This document shows, in pieces, positions 9,281 to 20,626 of a stretch of DNA of 33,512 bases; within the stretch, counting starts at the first letter, position 1, and each line of letters begins with the position of its first letter. This DNA comes from Priapulus caudatus. Its lineage: Eukaryota > Priapulida > Priapulimorpha > Priapulimorphida > Priapulidae. The stretch lies in the NCBI RefSeq assembly GCF_000485595.1, contig NW_014578219.1:50272-83783 (forward strand). The letters run 5' to 3'. Below the pieces are notes generated by a model. It did not search any database, was not told the DNA's origin, and was given only the letters and a program-made list of their open reading frames with translations. A program made the position numbers and the translations under genes.

Positions 9281-9311
<31 letters not shown>

Positions 9312-9316
9312 GGAGG

Positions 9317-9358
<42 letters not shown>

Positions 9359-9370
9359 AGCGAGAGAGAC

Positions 9371-9403
<33 letters not shown>

Positions 9404-9620
9404 AAGAGGGAAAGCGAGAGCAGCGCAGCGAGAGAGAGAGAGCAGAGCGATAGGCAGAGAGAAAGAAGAGAGCACGCGAGAGAGGCAGCAAAAGAGAGCA
9501 AAGCGGACGCGATACGCAGAAGACAGAGAGCGAGAAGAGAGCGAGCCCGCGCGCTGGCGCGCGGGCGAGAGAGAGAGAGAGAGAGAGAAGAGAGAGAAGA
9601 GTGAGGAGAGAGAGAGAGCC

Positions 9621-9659
<39 letters not shown>

Positions 9660-9770
9660 AGAACGAGACATGCAGAGAGAGAGAGAGAGAGAGAGAGACG
9701 AGAGAGAGAGAGAGAGAGATGAGAGAGAACGAGACATGCAGAGAGAGGGGGAGAACGTGAAGTAGGAAGG
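9163..9770. repeat. GA microsatellite, copy 1
   Basis: About 600 bp of GA with scattered C and other bases. The copy at 13007-14060 is about 1.05 kb. Arg/Glu or Ser/Leu frames over it are not genes. Confidence 0.95.
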
Positions 9771-9964
9771 AAAGGATAAGCCGGTGCGCTTGTGTTCCTA
9801 CATGATGCCTCTATTATTCATCGCGCGAGGCGGGGTCGGGCAGGAGTCGCCACTAGGACATAATGTGGGGGGAGGAGGAGTAGTGAGAGGTTCCCCCCTC
9901 GATGAAGAGAGATAGGAGACCATGACAAGCGATCGTGTGTTCCCAAGCCGAGAAAAGTTTTTTC

Positions 9965-10215
9965 AAAATATCGAGCAAGACTGTTGTCAATCGCTGGATT
10001 GGCTTTCAATAAATCGAGCAAGGCTTTTGTCAAGCGCTGATCCAATATCGAAGCAAGAATGTTGTCACTCGCCTTGATTGCTTTCACATACGCGAGCAAG
10101 GACTGTTGTCAGCGCGATTGGCTTCCAATATCGGGCAAGACTGTTGTCAATCGCTGAATTTGCTTTCAATACCGAGCAAAGACTGTTGCAAGCGCTTGAT
10201 TTGCTCTCATGATAG
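9965..10215. repeat. 40-bp minisatellite, copy 1
   Basis: About six tandem units of roughly 40 bp contain GAGCAAGACTGTTGTCAATC followed by GCTGATTGGCTTTCAATA. Each intact unit has the small inverted repeat CAATC-GCT-GATTG and an ATTGG (reverse CCAAT) core. Spacing varies through indels. The unit length is not a multiple of three. The second array is at 14286-14580. Confidence 0.85.
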
Positions 10216-10411
10216 TAGTATCTGAAGAATGGATTACCATGAAATCCCTGCAATGAATGGGTTTTGTGAGTGAATCACTAAATAACTAGGTATCTAGTTG
10301 AATAGAAAGAGTGAGAGGGTGACTCAACCGGTCTGCTGGCCCGAATATACTATTACAGATCAATTTTTTTCGGTTCGTTGGGGTGGTCTACTCCCTGCTC
10401 ACAATACACCA

Positions 10412-10548
10412 CTCTCTCTCTCTCTCTCTCAGCATCTCTCTCTCCTCTCTCTCATCTCTTCTTCTCTTTCCTCCTCCTCTCTCTCTCCCTTTCTCTCTCC
10501 TCCTCTCTCTCTTCCTCTTTCTCCCGTATCTCTCTCTCTCTCTCTCTC
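10412..10548. repeat. CT tract ending at scaffold gap
   Basis: A CT-rich stretch runs directly into the N gap. It corresponds to the start of the CT region at 14790 in the second copy. Confidence 0.9.
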
Positions 10549-10573
10549 NNNNNNNNNNNNNNNNNNNNNNNNN
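10549..10573. other. Scaffold gap, 25 N
   Basis: Exactly 25 N, the same size as the gap at 21076-21100, so a fixed-length placeholder and not a measured distance. The sequence after it repeats the sequence from about 7790 onward, so the two contig ends overlap instead of being separated. Confidence 0.95.
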
Positions 10574-10679
10574 CGACTCAATCACTGAAGGCTTACCGTA
10601 GTGATCTTCACTTACTAAAAATTGCGTCCCTACTTTAGTGGATTTACGGAGTTTCTTATTTCTTGAAGGCGCGGTACGC

Positions 10680-11460
10680 GGAATCTATCTATCTAGTCCT
10701 ACGCTGCTGCAATGACTTGTCATAATGCGGAGTTCAACACCGCCATCTATCTAGCGTATCTATTCCCTGCTAACCCGTCTATTTCCACTTATTTTCTATT
10801 TCTCCCTCATGAGATTATGGCATCGCCGAATATCCTGCTTGGTGTTTACACCCTGTATTGATACGTCATCCTATCCCATTAATGCTAATTTCGATGCGAT
10901 ACGTCTCCGGGGTCCTATCTATACTATCCAGTTTCCTCTGGTTCTCCGGGGAGTCTGTTTTTCTGCGCGTTTTGATGCTATCTATCACCAGGGCCGTAAC
11001 ACATACACGCTCCGTCTATCTAGTCTACTTCCCCGACACAGTACACCACGCTGCTTAACTATCCGTATCTACCCGCGGTGGCCCCGGTCTATCTATTCTA
11101 TCCCGTCCTCCCGGCGCCCTGAGCCGCCCTTATGCTAGCGCTACAGGCACAACCCACACGCACACCGCACACGTCCAGTATCCATATCTATCCCCCCGTC
11201 TATCTATCTCCCCCCGCACTCAGTCTTATCTATCCCACACGACACCGCCAACAGCACACGCGCCGGACTATCCTATCTATCCCCCACGCCAGACACAACC
11301 GACACGGGTCTATCTATCTATCCGGACGCAGCCGGCACCAGCGACCCGATCCCAGCGGCAGCTATCTATATTAGCGCGCCACGCAAACACCCGATCTATC
11401 TATCCTACGCCCCACGCAAGCATACAGCCGCACACCTCATATACGATAAACAACGTCCGT
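10680..11460. other. Low-quality consensus interspersed with TCTATCTA insertions
   Basis: Blocks homologous to 7830-8460 are split by short TCTATC / CTATCTATC / CCCGTC insertions that copy 1 lacks. Open frames here are therefore not interpretable. The interruptions look like consensus corruption from the flanking tetranucleotide repeat. Confidence 0.6.
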
Positions 11461-11639
11461 GCTGGGCTCTATCATCTTATTTCCCTCAACGGCATGCCTA
11501 CAATGCCCGTCCCGTCAACCGCTTTCTAATAAGCCGTCCAGATCAGCTATTCTACGCGCCCTTGCAAAGCGCAGCGGAGTGTTCCTCTGCTGGCCCCGTC
11601 TACTCTATGTCGAGAGTCGCCCCCTTTTATCTACTGTTG

Positions 11640-12789
11640 CGTACTAGCTGTTGTTTTGCTGCTGGCTGCTACCCGGCGTCTAGACTCATGTCTTGCCTGC
11701 TGCTACTACTCGTCTTGTTTGGCTGCTGCTGGCTGCATACTACTGTTGCTGCTTGCTGCTTGGCTTACTCACTGGTTGTTGTTGCCGTCGCTCTAGCTCT
11801 TATCTGGACTATCTACGCCTACTGTGCTGCTAGCTGCTGCCGTCTATCTATCTAGTCCTCGCAGCTCCGGTCTATCCTCGCTATTTGCTTCTCCCCCTGT
11901 CTAAGCTGCTGCTTACGCTCAGTCATTCACTCCCGTCTCGTTCTGATGTAGTATTCTATCGCTCTCTCCCGCTTGCATGCTTCTGAGCTAACTCTACTTC
12001 GTTCCTGCTCGCTGCTGCCTGCTGGCTACTCTGTTGCCTGCTGCTGCTGCTAACTACTGCGTTGGCTGCTGCTGGCTGCTGCTACTCTGCTGCTACTGGC
12101 TAGCTACTGGCTGCTGCTGCTGGCTTACTACTAACTGCTGCTGGCTGCTGCTACTTACTCTGCTGCTGCTGCTGGCTGGCTGCTGCTGCTACTACTACTA
12201 CTAACTGCTACTGCTAACGTACTACTACTAGCTGCTAGCTACTGACTACTGCTGGGCTGGCTGCTACTACTACTGCTACTGGCTACTACTCAGCCACTAC
12301 TGCTGCTGCTGCTGCGCTGCTACTACTACTGTTAGCTGCTGTTTGCGCTGGCTACTATCTACTTACTGTTGCTGCTGGCGGCTACTCCTGTGCTACTACT
12401 CACTACTGCTGCTGCTGCTGGCTACTCCGTACTGCTACTGGCTACTGACTACTGCTGCGCTGCTGCTGCTGCTGCTGGCTGCTCTGCTACTACTACTACT
12501 TAGCTGCTGCTGCTGCTGGCTGCTACTAACTGCTGCTGCTGCTGCTGCTGGCTTGCTGCTTGCTGGGCTACTACTCTACTACTGACTACTGCTACTGTAG
12601 CTACTAACTACTAGCCTACTGCTAGCTACTACTAGCTGCTGGGCTGCTGCTACTACTACTGCTAACTGCTACTACTACCACTTACTGCTGCTGCTGGCTG
12701 CTGCTAGCTACTAGCTACTGACTACTGGCTGTGCTGCTGGCTGCTGCTGGGCTGCTGCTGCTGCATGCTGCTACTACTAGCTCACTACG

Positions 12790-12820
<31 letters not shown>

Positions 12821-12870
12821 GCTGCTGCTGCTACATACTACTCACTACGATGGCTGCTGCTGCTGCAGCG
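11640..12870. repeat. CTG/CTA trinucleotide tract, copy 2
   Basis: About 1.2 kb of CTG/CTA triplets with interruptions, homologous to the 450-bp tract at 8585. Leu/Cys/Ala-rich frames are repeat translations. Confidence 0.9.
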
Positions 12871-13006
12871 CCCGGTCGACAGCGCCACTAAGACAGGCTC
12901 GGCATTTCCCCGTGCGTACAAGCCGCGTAGTGTTTGCTGTCAGGTCGAGAACCTGTCTGCCGACGAATTATACCGACTCTCACTGGCTCGCCGCGGCAGG
13001 ACGATA

Positions 13007-13052
13007 GAGAAAAAGAAAGAGAGAGAGAGAGAAAGAGAAGAGAGAGAGAGAT

Positions 13053-13088
<36 letters not shown>

Positions 13089-13156
13089 AGAGAGAGGGAG
13101 GGAGAGAGAGAGAGAGCGAGAGAGAGAGAGAGAAGGGAGGGAGAGAGAGAGAGAGA

Positions 13157-13187
<31 letters not shown>

Positions 13188-13238
13188 GAGAGGGAGGGAG
13201 AGAGAGAGAGAGAGAGAGACGAGAGAGAAGAGAGAGGG

Positions 13239-13269
<31 letters not shown>

Positions 13270-13283
13270 GCAGCGGGGAGGGA

Positions 13284-13319
<36 letters not shown>

Positions 13320-13332
13320 GAAAGAGAAGAGA

Positions 13333-13365
<33 letters not shown>

Positions 13366-13592
13366 AGGAGAGAGAAGAGAGAAAGAGAGACAGAGAGAGA
13401 GAGGAGAGAGATAGAAGAAGAAGAGAGAGAGAGAGGAGGAGATTAGAGAGAGAGCAGAGAGAGAGAGAAGAGAGAGAGAGGAGAGAGAGAGAGGAGGGAG
13501 AGAAGAAGCGAGAGAGAGAAAGAGAGACGAGAGAGAGGGAGGGCGAGAGAGAGAGAGAGAGAGCCCGAGAGAGAGAGAGAGAGGAGAGGGAG

Positions 13593-13646
<54 letters not shown>

Positions 13647-13781
13647 GAGGGACGGGAGATGAAAGAGAGAGACGAGAGAAGAGAGAAGAGAGGGAGGGAG
13701 AGACAACAAAAGAGAGAGCGAGAAGAGAGAGAGAGAGAGAGAGGGAGAGAGAGTAGAGAGAGAGAGAGGAGAGATAGGCGC

Positions 13782-13815
<34 letters not shown>

Positions 13816-14060
13816 AGGACGGGAGGGGAGCGAGAGGCGCTGCGCCGTGAGAGAGAGAGCGATAGCAGGGCCGGGGGGGGAGAGGATAAAGAGAGAGCGC
13901 GCGAGAGAGAAGAGAGAGAGAGCAAAATAGAGCAAGAGAGCGGATAGCCAAGAGAGAAGAGAGCGATAAAAGGAAGAGGGAGGAAAAAAGGCGAGCACTG
14001 GCTCGTGACCGCGCGGCGGAGCAGGCAGAGAAGAGAGAGAGAGAAGAGAGGGGGAGAAAG
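13007..14060. repeat. GA microsatellite, copy 2
   Basis: About 1.05 kb of nearly pure GA with sparse interruptions, including a short GATA run near 13337. The long Leu/Ser frame on the - strand is a repeat translation. Confidence 0.95.
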
Positions 14061-14285
14061 TGAATAAGGAAAAGAAGGAAAAGCGGTGGGCTTTGTGTTC
14101 GCTACAGATGCCGTGCTATTATCATTGCGCGCGAGGGAGGGGGTCGGAAAGGAGTCGGCCACTAGGACAAGCGATGTGGGTGAGGAGGAGTGTAAGGGTT
14201 CCCCCAAAAGGTTCCGGGTCGCGATGGAAGGAGAAAGAGGAAACGCATGACAACGATCGTGGTGTTCTAAGCCGAGTAAATTTTT

Positions 14286-14580
14286 TCAATATCGAGCAAG
14301 GACTGTTGTCAATCGCCTGATTGGCTTTCAATACCGAGCAAGACTGTTGTCAATCGCTGATTGGCTTTCAAATACCGAGCAAAGACTGTTTGTCAATCGC
14401 TGATTGGCTTTTCAATAACGCGCGAGGCAAGACTGTTTGTCAAGCGCTGATTGCTTTCCAATACCGAGCCAGACTGTTGTCAAGCGGGCTGATTGGCTTT
14501 CAATATCGAGGCAAGATCTGTTGTCAATCGCTGATTGCTTTCAATATCGAGCAAGAGCTGTTCGTCAGCGCTGCCTTCGC
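14286..14580. repeat. 40-bp minisatellite, copy 2
   Basis: About seven units of the same 40-bp repeat as at 9965, again with CAATCGCTGATTGG cores and GAGCAAGACTGTTGTC. Confidence 0.85.
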
Positions 14581-14784
14581 TCTCATGATAGTAGGTAGCT
14601 GAATGAATGGTTACCAGTGAATCGCCTGCAATGAAGGCGTTGTGAGGCGAGAATCCTCTAAATTAACTAGGTATCCTGAGTTGATAGCAGAGATGGGGAG
14701 GGCGAACCACCAGTGGTGCTGCCGCCATATGACTATTACAGACGCCATTTTTTTTCGGTTCAGGTGGGGTGCCTACCTCCCTCT

Positions 14785-16130
14785 CAGCAATACGCTCTCT
14801 CCTCTCTTTCTCTTTGCTCTCTCTCTCTCTCTCTCTCTCCCTCGTCTTTCTCTCGTCTCGTATCTCTCTCTCTCGCAATGCTATCATATGCTATGCTATC
14901 TATCTATACTACCTATCTATCGTATCTATCTATTCTATCGTATGCTATTGCTATCTAATCTATCTATCTAGTCTATCTATGCTCTCCCGTCTCCCTCATC
15001 TCGTCTCAGTACTCTTCTCATCTGCTCTCTCTCATCTTTCCTACTCTCCGTCCTCCCTTTTCTCTCTCTCACCCTGCTCCCCCTCTTCTTTCTTTCTCTC
15101 TCTCTCGACTCCGCTCTCTCTTCCTCTCCGCTCTCTCTCTCTCTTTTCTCTTCTCCTTTCTCTCTCTCTTTCTCTACTCTCCTCTCTCTGCTCCCCCTCT
15201 CTCTCTTTCCTCTCTCTCGTCCCTCTTTTCTCCGTTCCTCTCCCTCTTCTCGCCGGCCTCTCTCTCTATGTCAGCTCCTCATTCTCTTCCTCTCTTTCTC
15301 TTCTAACAGCCGGAGTTTTAGCTGGCGACACTATAATGCTGTTTAAGCTACAACGCCAGTCAGTACAGGCATGCAGCGAAAGTTTACACGATATACGATC
15401 TCGTCGGCCGACTGCGTTAACTCTCTCTGCCTCCTTTCTCTCTCTCTCTCTCTCTCATCCTCTCGTCATCTCGTCTCTCTTTCTCATTCTCGAAACTCCT
15501 TCCTCTCTCATCTCTTCTCAAGTCCATGCTCTCCGCCGCCTCCGGAGTCCTCCTCTCTTCACTCTCTTCTTCTACTCTGGCCGATCCTCCTTCCTGCCTC
15601 CGCTTCTGCTCCTCTCCCCTATCTCTCCCTCTCTCGTGCCCTCTCTCTTCGCTCTTCCCCTCTTCTCTAATGCTCTCTCTTCCCTGCTCTGCACTCTCCT
15701 CTCTCTCTCCCTCTTTATCTCTCGCTCCTCGCGGTCTCCTTCTCTTCTCTCCCCTCTCCTCTGCCTCCGCCTTTTCTCTCATCTCGTCATATATAATATT
15801 CTCTCTCCTCGGTTGCTCCCTCTCTATATTCTACTTCCATTGTCTTTCTCTCTTCCGGTCTGCCTCTAACCTCGCTTTCGTCAGCACACACTCTCTCTCC
15901 TACTTCTCTCTCTCTCTCCTTTCATCTCTCTCTCTTCTCTTTCCTTTTCTCTCGTTCTCCTTCTCTCTTCTTCCTCGTCTGCGGTCTCTCTCCCCATCTC
16001 TCTGTACCTGTCTCTCATATCGGTTCCTCTCTCTCTCTGCTCTCTCTCGTCTCTCGGCTGCTCCGTCCTCGTCTCTCTTTCCTCACACCGCTTCCTCTAT
16101 CCCTTTTTGTTTCCACTGCTCTACCTTACC
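14785..16130. repeat. Degenerate CT / TCTA tract
   Basis: CT-rich sequence with a TCTATC block (14880-14985) and a short unique island at 15300-15420 (AACAGCCGGAGTTTTAGCTG...). The Ser/Leu-rich frames are not genes. Confidence 0.9.
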
Positions 16131-16199
16131 TATCTCGTCTCTACCCCACGGTGATCGATTAGTTATAATGAAGAACGAAGGCGATGTCTGGGCTATAAT

Positions 16200-16545
16200 G
16201 TTGAGAGAACCGATGAGAGAAGGAGAGGCTAAAGGAAGCAAGAGTGGGTGGAGGGAAGGGGGAGGGGTGGATAGAGATAGCGAGGGGAAGAGGAGTAGAG
16301 GAAGAAGAGAGGGGAGATTGAGTGAGAGAGGGAGAGAGACAGGAAGGGTAAAAGCGAAATGGTGAGAAAGTGGGCGAGGCGAAAATTTGGTGAGAGAGTG
16401 CGCGCGCGTAGAGAGAGAGAGAGAGAGAGGAGGGAGGGAGAGAGAGAAAAGCGAGGAGGAGAAGGGGAGATAACGAGAAAGTGAATGAAAGACAGTGAAG
16501 GGGAGAGCAAGATTAGGAAATAAAAAGAGATAGAGAATGAGGGTA
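16200..16545. repeat. Purine-rich GA tract
   Basis: An irregular GA/GGA-rich stretch on the + strand with no conserved unit. Frames on either strand are composition artefacts. Confidence 0.75.
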
Positions 16546-16559
16546 AGTGAGTATAGCAG

Positions 16560-17600
16560 CCTTGGGTGGGGTACGACAATGTACAGCCGCCGGTCTGTCC
16601 TCATAGACCCGTCATCATGCCGTATATAACGCCACAGTGACACTGCGAATGTTCGGCCGCTCAACAAAAGTCAATCCGCATCGTCTGGCTAGCTTCTATT
16701 TTCGTCTGCCTCTGTTTCCCTGTGTCTCGTCTGCTTCTGTTTTCCGTGTTCTCATCTGTTTCTGTTTTTTCCGTGTATTCGTCTGCTGCTGTCTGCTGCA
16801 CCTCTTGCGCACGGCCGCCTTCCATCATCCGCTGCCGCGAGAACGATGATGATGGCGATTTAACGTTCTCGCGTCACATGCAGACGAACTTTCAGTCGCA
16901 GTTACGGACGGGTACGCGTTTGTATGACCTGACGTGTCCTTGGACTCTGCTTGGAGGAATAGAGAGGCGTGATGCTGCTGCCTGCTGCTGCTGCTGGCTG
17001 CTGGCTGCTGCTGTTGGAACAACAGTTTGCTTTGTGTGTGCGTGTGCGATCAAAATGGGTCGTAAATGTGGGAAAATGCCAAACTAAAATGGGTGAAAGA
17101 GACGTTGTGAGCAGCGCGAAAAGCTCATTACTTGACGGGAAATTAGAGAGAAAATATTTTCTAAACGTGGGAAAACACATTTTCGCTGGTCGGAATGGCT
17201 ATTATCAAGCGACAAAAAAATACCCTATCAACGTGTAACGAATAAACCTTACTAACACACAGGAAATTTATTACCTTTATCGTTATAAACATTACAAACG
17301 ATTACGACATACGTACGATCACGATCGTAATTAATAAAATAAAGTAAACCTATTATATAATGGATGCATAAATATTCTTAAACGAAACTCATCATATAGT
17401 GAGATTCCACTGAACAATCGTTCGCCTATCATTTTTGCCCTAGTTTACAATTTTCAAGACCACATGTCCCTTGCAAGTCCATGCTGTTCCCCTTTACTAC
17501 GGACAAATTAACTAGTTGTGCAGAGCAGGAAAACGAGGCGATTATACGCTGAGAGTGGAGAGAGGGGGAAGGCTGTACATATAAAGATCCCATTATTGCC
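16560..17600. other. Single-copy region, no gene called
   Basis: It includes a short imperfect triplication of about 25 bp (TCGTCTGCCTCTGTTTCC type, 16700-16790), a CTG cluster (16972-17010), and an AT-rich part (17100-17590). A frame through 16722-17087 has no recognised domain. This region bridges segment E' to segment A' and occurs once in the window. Confidence 0.5.
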
Positions 17601-17618
17601 CCCCACAACAGGTGTGTG

Positions 17619-17668
<50 letters not shown>

Positions 17669-17980
17669 GTGCGTGCGTGCGTGTGTGCGCGCATGTGTAC
17701 GGTGGCGTGTAATTATGTGGGCGGTGCGCTGTGTGTGTGCGCCGCATGTGTGCGTGTGTGCATGCGTGCGTGTGTGCGTGCATGTGTACGTGCGTGTAAT
17801 TATGTGTGCGCGCGCGTTGCGTGCCTGTGTATCTATACGTATCTACATCTCTTGTGTGCGTGTGCCTGCGCGGGTGCGGGCACGCGTGCGTGCGTGGTGC
17901 GTGCGCGGCTGACGCGCGCGCTGGGTGCGGGTGGCGTGAGCAGACGAGAGCGAGCCGGACCGCCCCCCCCCGCGCGCGCC

Positions 17981-17990
17981 GTCACGTGAC
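17981..17990. promoter_or_regulatory. Palindromic E-box GTCACGTGAC, copy 2
   Basis: Identical to the site at 347-356 and in the same position relative to the poly-C run. Confidence 0.4.
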
Positions 17991-18410
17991 GCGCGCGCCT
18001 ATGTTTGCACGAGTCGCGTGTGCGTGACGGGGTTTTTTTTTCAGTGATTATCGCTGCAATTTTCACCCCTACCCCCACCTTCCCACCTCCTGCTCTATCT
18101 GTTTAATTGACCGACGCAGCGTGGACTGGATAGAGAACGGGAGGGATTTAGATGTACGACTCTGGGACTCTGGCCTTCGAGTAGCAGTTTGCTGCTGGCC
18201 GCCACGCGCGCTCACACGCTATTCGTCTGCGAGACGAGGACGACGACGACGCCATCTAGCGTGCGTGCGGTGTTTGTCGTGGAGGTGCCAGGGAAGGTCG
18301 TGTGTTTCCCTGCTGGCGGGTGGCTACGTTGGAGAGATAGCACGCGGGCACTGTGTTGGTGTGCGGGCCGGCGCGTGCTGGCTCGTGTGAAGGCAGTGTA
18401 AACGGCAACG

Positions 18411-18650
18411 TACCACGTGTCGTAACGTGTCGTAGCGTGTCGTGGCGTGACGTAGCGTGACGTAACGTGTCGTAGCGTGTCGTAGCGTGTCGTAGCGTGT
18501 CGTAACGTGTCGTAGCGTGTCGTAGCGTGTCGTAGCGTGTGTAACGTGTCGTAAGCGTGACGTAACGTGACATAACGTGACGTAACATGACGTAACGTGA
18601 CGTAACGTGTCGTAGCGTGTCGTATCGTGACGTAGCGTGTCATAACATGA
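18411..18650. repeat. 10-bp minisatellite (CGTAGCGTGT), copy 2
   Basis: About 23 units of CGTAGCGTGT / CGTAACGTGT / CGTAACGTGA are kept almost exactly in a 10-bp register. The Arg-Tyr-Asp-Thr-Leu-Arg-His frame on the - strand is its translation. Confidence 0.95.
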
Positions 18651-19280
18651 GGAGCACCGTGTGACGCGCCCGCGCAGCCACCGTACACCACGCCAACTCT
18701 ACCTTCGCTCCGTGGACACATAAACATCGGCTTGCGCTCCTGCTACTAACTCCAAGGACTGACGGAGGGACAATCTGAGGCGTGGGGAGGCGTGTAGACG
18801 CGGGAGTGAGCAAATAAGTGCGGAAAAGTACACAGAAGTGCGAGAACGTGCGGCGACAACGGGAGAACTCCGGGACCTAATATGGCAACGATAGATCGCT
18901 CGACCGAGGAGTAGTTCGTCGTGCCGCCGCTAGGTCGATGCGCGTCGTGAGGAGACGCGCAGGTTGTGACGTAACGAACACGTGACTGTTGACAGCGGGT
19001 TGTAATAAACAGAAGGTTGTTTCACCTGTCATCCGTACCCCAGTGTGTTTTATTACCGAGGACATCTCCCCCGTCACCTATCCGCACAACGTTGTTTATT
19101 ACTTAGGACATCGTCCCCGAATCAGCGTCGTCGCATTACGTCGGGTGAATCGCTGCCGACGTCGTGACGTCACGCGCACGTGAATGCGTTTCATTCATCG
19201 TCGGCAGCCGACGTGCGAGTGATCTACGCCAAGCCGACGCGTTGATAACGCCGACGATTAGCGACGTTGACACTGATCAG
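18650..19280. other. Single-copy region with local repeat, possible LTR-like piece
   Basis: Sequence near 18970-19075 has AATAAA followed by GTTTCACCTGTC and TACCCCAGTGTG, a layout seen in retrovirus-like LTR ends. An imperfect repeat follows: TTATTACCGAGGACATCTCC near 19051 and TTATTACTTAGGACATCGTC near 19097. No paired LTR, primer-binding site or polymerase frame is present, so an element is not established. Confidence 0.25.
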
Positions 19281-19294
19281 GTCGATGACGACAC

Positions 19295-19372
19295 GATAAT
19301 GGGGATGACGATGATGATGACGATGATGACGACGATGATGATGACGACGATGATGATGACGATGCTTCACTG
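19295..19372. repeat. GAT/GAC trinucleotide tract
   Basis: GATGATGAC-type triplets. Methionine/threonine or serine frames are repeat translations. Confidence 0.9.
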
Positions 19373-20170
19373 AACTCGTGAGTCGGACAGTCACCACGGA
19401 TACCTGTACTACTAAACGTCAGATGAACACCTGGCGGTGAACGTGACATCAAAGACTGCCGATGGCGTGAGACGCGCATGCGCACGTATCTGCATCTCAC
19501 CGCTGCTTCTGGGATGTTCTTCTGAAGATCAAACGGTTGATGATGTCGCTGAAGCATCGCGAATCAATCACCGCTTCGTATCGATTACGTTGATCGATTA
19601 CGCATATACATCGTGGATGTGTGCACGAAATGAGAAATATCGACAGAACAGTGTAGGTGTTCCTTATGCTGGCATCAACTCAACGACTATACTCTGACAT
19701 CCTCACATTATCCCGAGATTGTCGTCGAGATAAACTCCAACTATATACTTCTATATTGATTTGCTGTCTCACCCTCCAGCCACACTGAGTTCGTGTAGGA
19801 GTTATGAAAACTATAACGAGATTATAACACTAATTTTGTTTGATATTTTATCGCCAAGGAACCAGTTTTCTAGTGTCAAGAGAGACGGGGATAGGATGTG
19901 GTGGTTAATGTTTGCAGGAAATTGCACTTAATTGGCAATAATAAAAGTGAAAAATGCGAAAGCCACAATAGCAACGACGAGACAGTGAAACGATATTCTT
20001 TCCGAGTGCGGTGGTTTTAGCATGGCGAGACACAAGAGAGCGGAGGATATATAACATCGCTGGTGAAATGATAGCGATATCGTGACAACAACGAATTTAC
20101 ACTCCGATGTTAATTGCGCGAGCATAATACGTGAAGGAATCGGCGATGTGTTTCCTCTCCTGATCTTGTA
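19372..20170. other. Single-copy region, no gene seen
   Basis: Frames up to 86 codons occur (for example 19437-19697) but show no domain, signal peptide or splice-consistent limits. Confidence 0.5.
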
Positions 20171-20184
20171 ATCTCACATCCGAT

Positions 20185-20590
20185 TACTCTCTCTCCCTCG
20201 CTCTCTCTCTCTACCCCAACAAGATGAGGCGGGTGACAGAAAGACAGAATGATAGATGGAGAAAAGGAGAGATGAGGAAGGACAAAGGAGACGGGGACGG
20301 CGAGAGAAAGATACAGAGGGACAGAGAACGAAATATCAACAGAGAAGGATGGAGAAAAAACCAGGCAAAGACGCGACAGGAAAACAATAAAATATACAAT
20401 CCATAGCGAGAGAAAAGAGATTGAGGAGAGAGACGAGGATGAGCAGAGAGAGAGAGAAGAGAGAGCAGAAGAGAGTAGAGAGCAGAGAGGCAGAAGGGGC
20501 AAGATAGAGAGAGAGAGGAGACCAAGGAGAGAGGGGCAAAAGAGAGAGTAGAGAGAAGAGAAACGAGAGAGAGAAGGAGGAGAACAGGCG

Positions 20591-20626
<36 letters not shown>

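Larger units (their letters stand above)
10590..14880. repeat. Duplicated segment E, copy 2
   Basis: This matches 7790-10548 in order: unique block, CA-rich block, CTG/CTA tract, CAGCGCCC...GTCGACAG landmark, GA tract, 40-bp minisatellite and CT tract. Repeat tracts are longer here and the first 900 bp are interspersed with TCTA-like insertions. Confidence 0.85.
17604..18650. repeat. Duplicated segment A, copy 2
   Basis: It starts in a clean TG tract (17604-17663) and follows segment A copy 1 through the poly-C run, E-box (17981-17990), TGGACTGGATAGAGA block and 10-bp minisatellite. After the minisatellite it enters sequence not found after copy 1. Confidence 0.85.

Noticed and set aside
12870-13000. 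Frame KTGSAFPRAYKPRS...VENLSADELYRLSLARR after the CTG tract
   Set aside because: It looks protein-like in copy 2, but the homologous stretch at 9035-9160 has a stop and does not preserve the frame or the residues.
12940-14207. Long open frames on the - strand (up to 352 codons, Ser/Leu-rich)
   Set aside because: They are translations of the GA/CT microsatellite. There is no start context, domain or complexity, and equivalent frames appear over every CT tract in the window.
16722-17087. 121-codon frame including ENDDDGDLTFSRHMQTNF
   Set aside because: It runs through a short triplication and a CTG cluster, with no domain and no consistent exon borders.
18212-18727. 171-codon frame with RYDTLRHATT repeats on the - strand
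   Set aside because: It translates the 10-bp minisatellite. A period of 10 cycles all three frames into the same 10-residue repeat, so openness is automatic.
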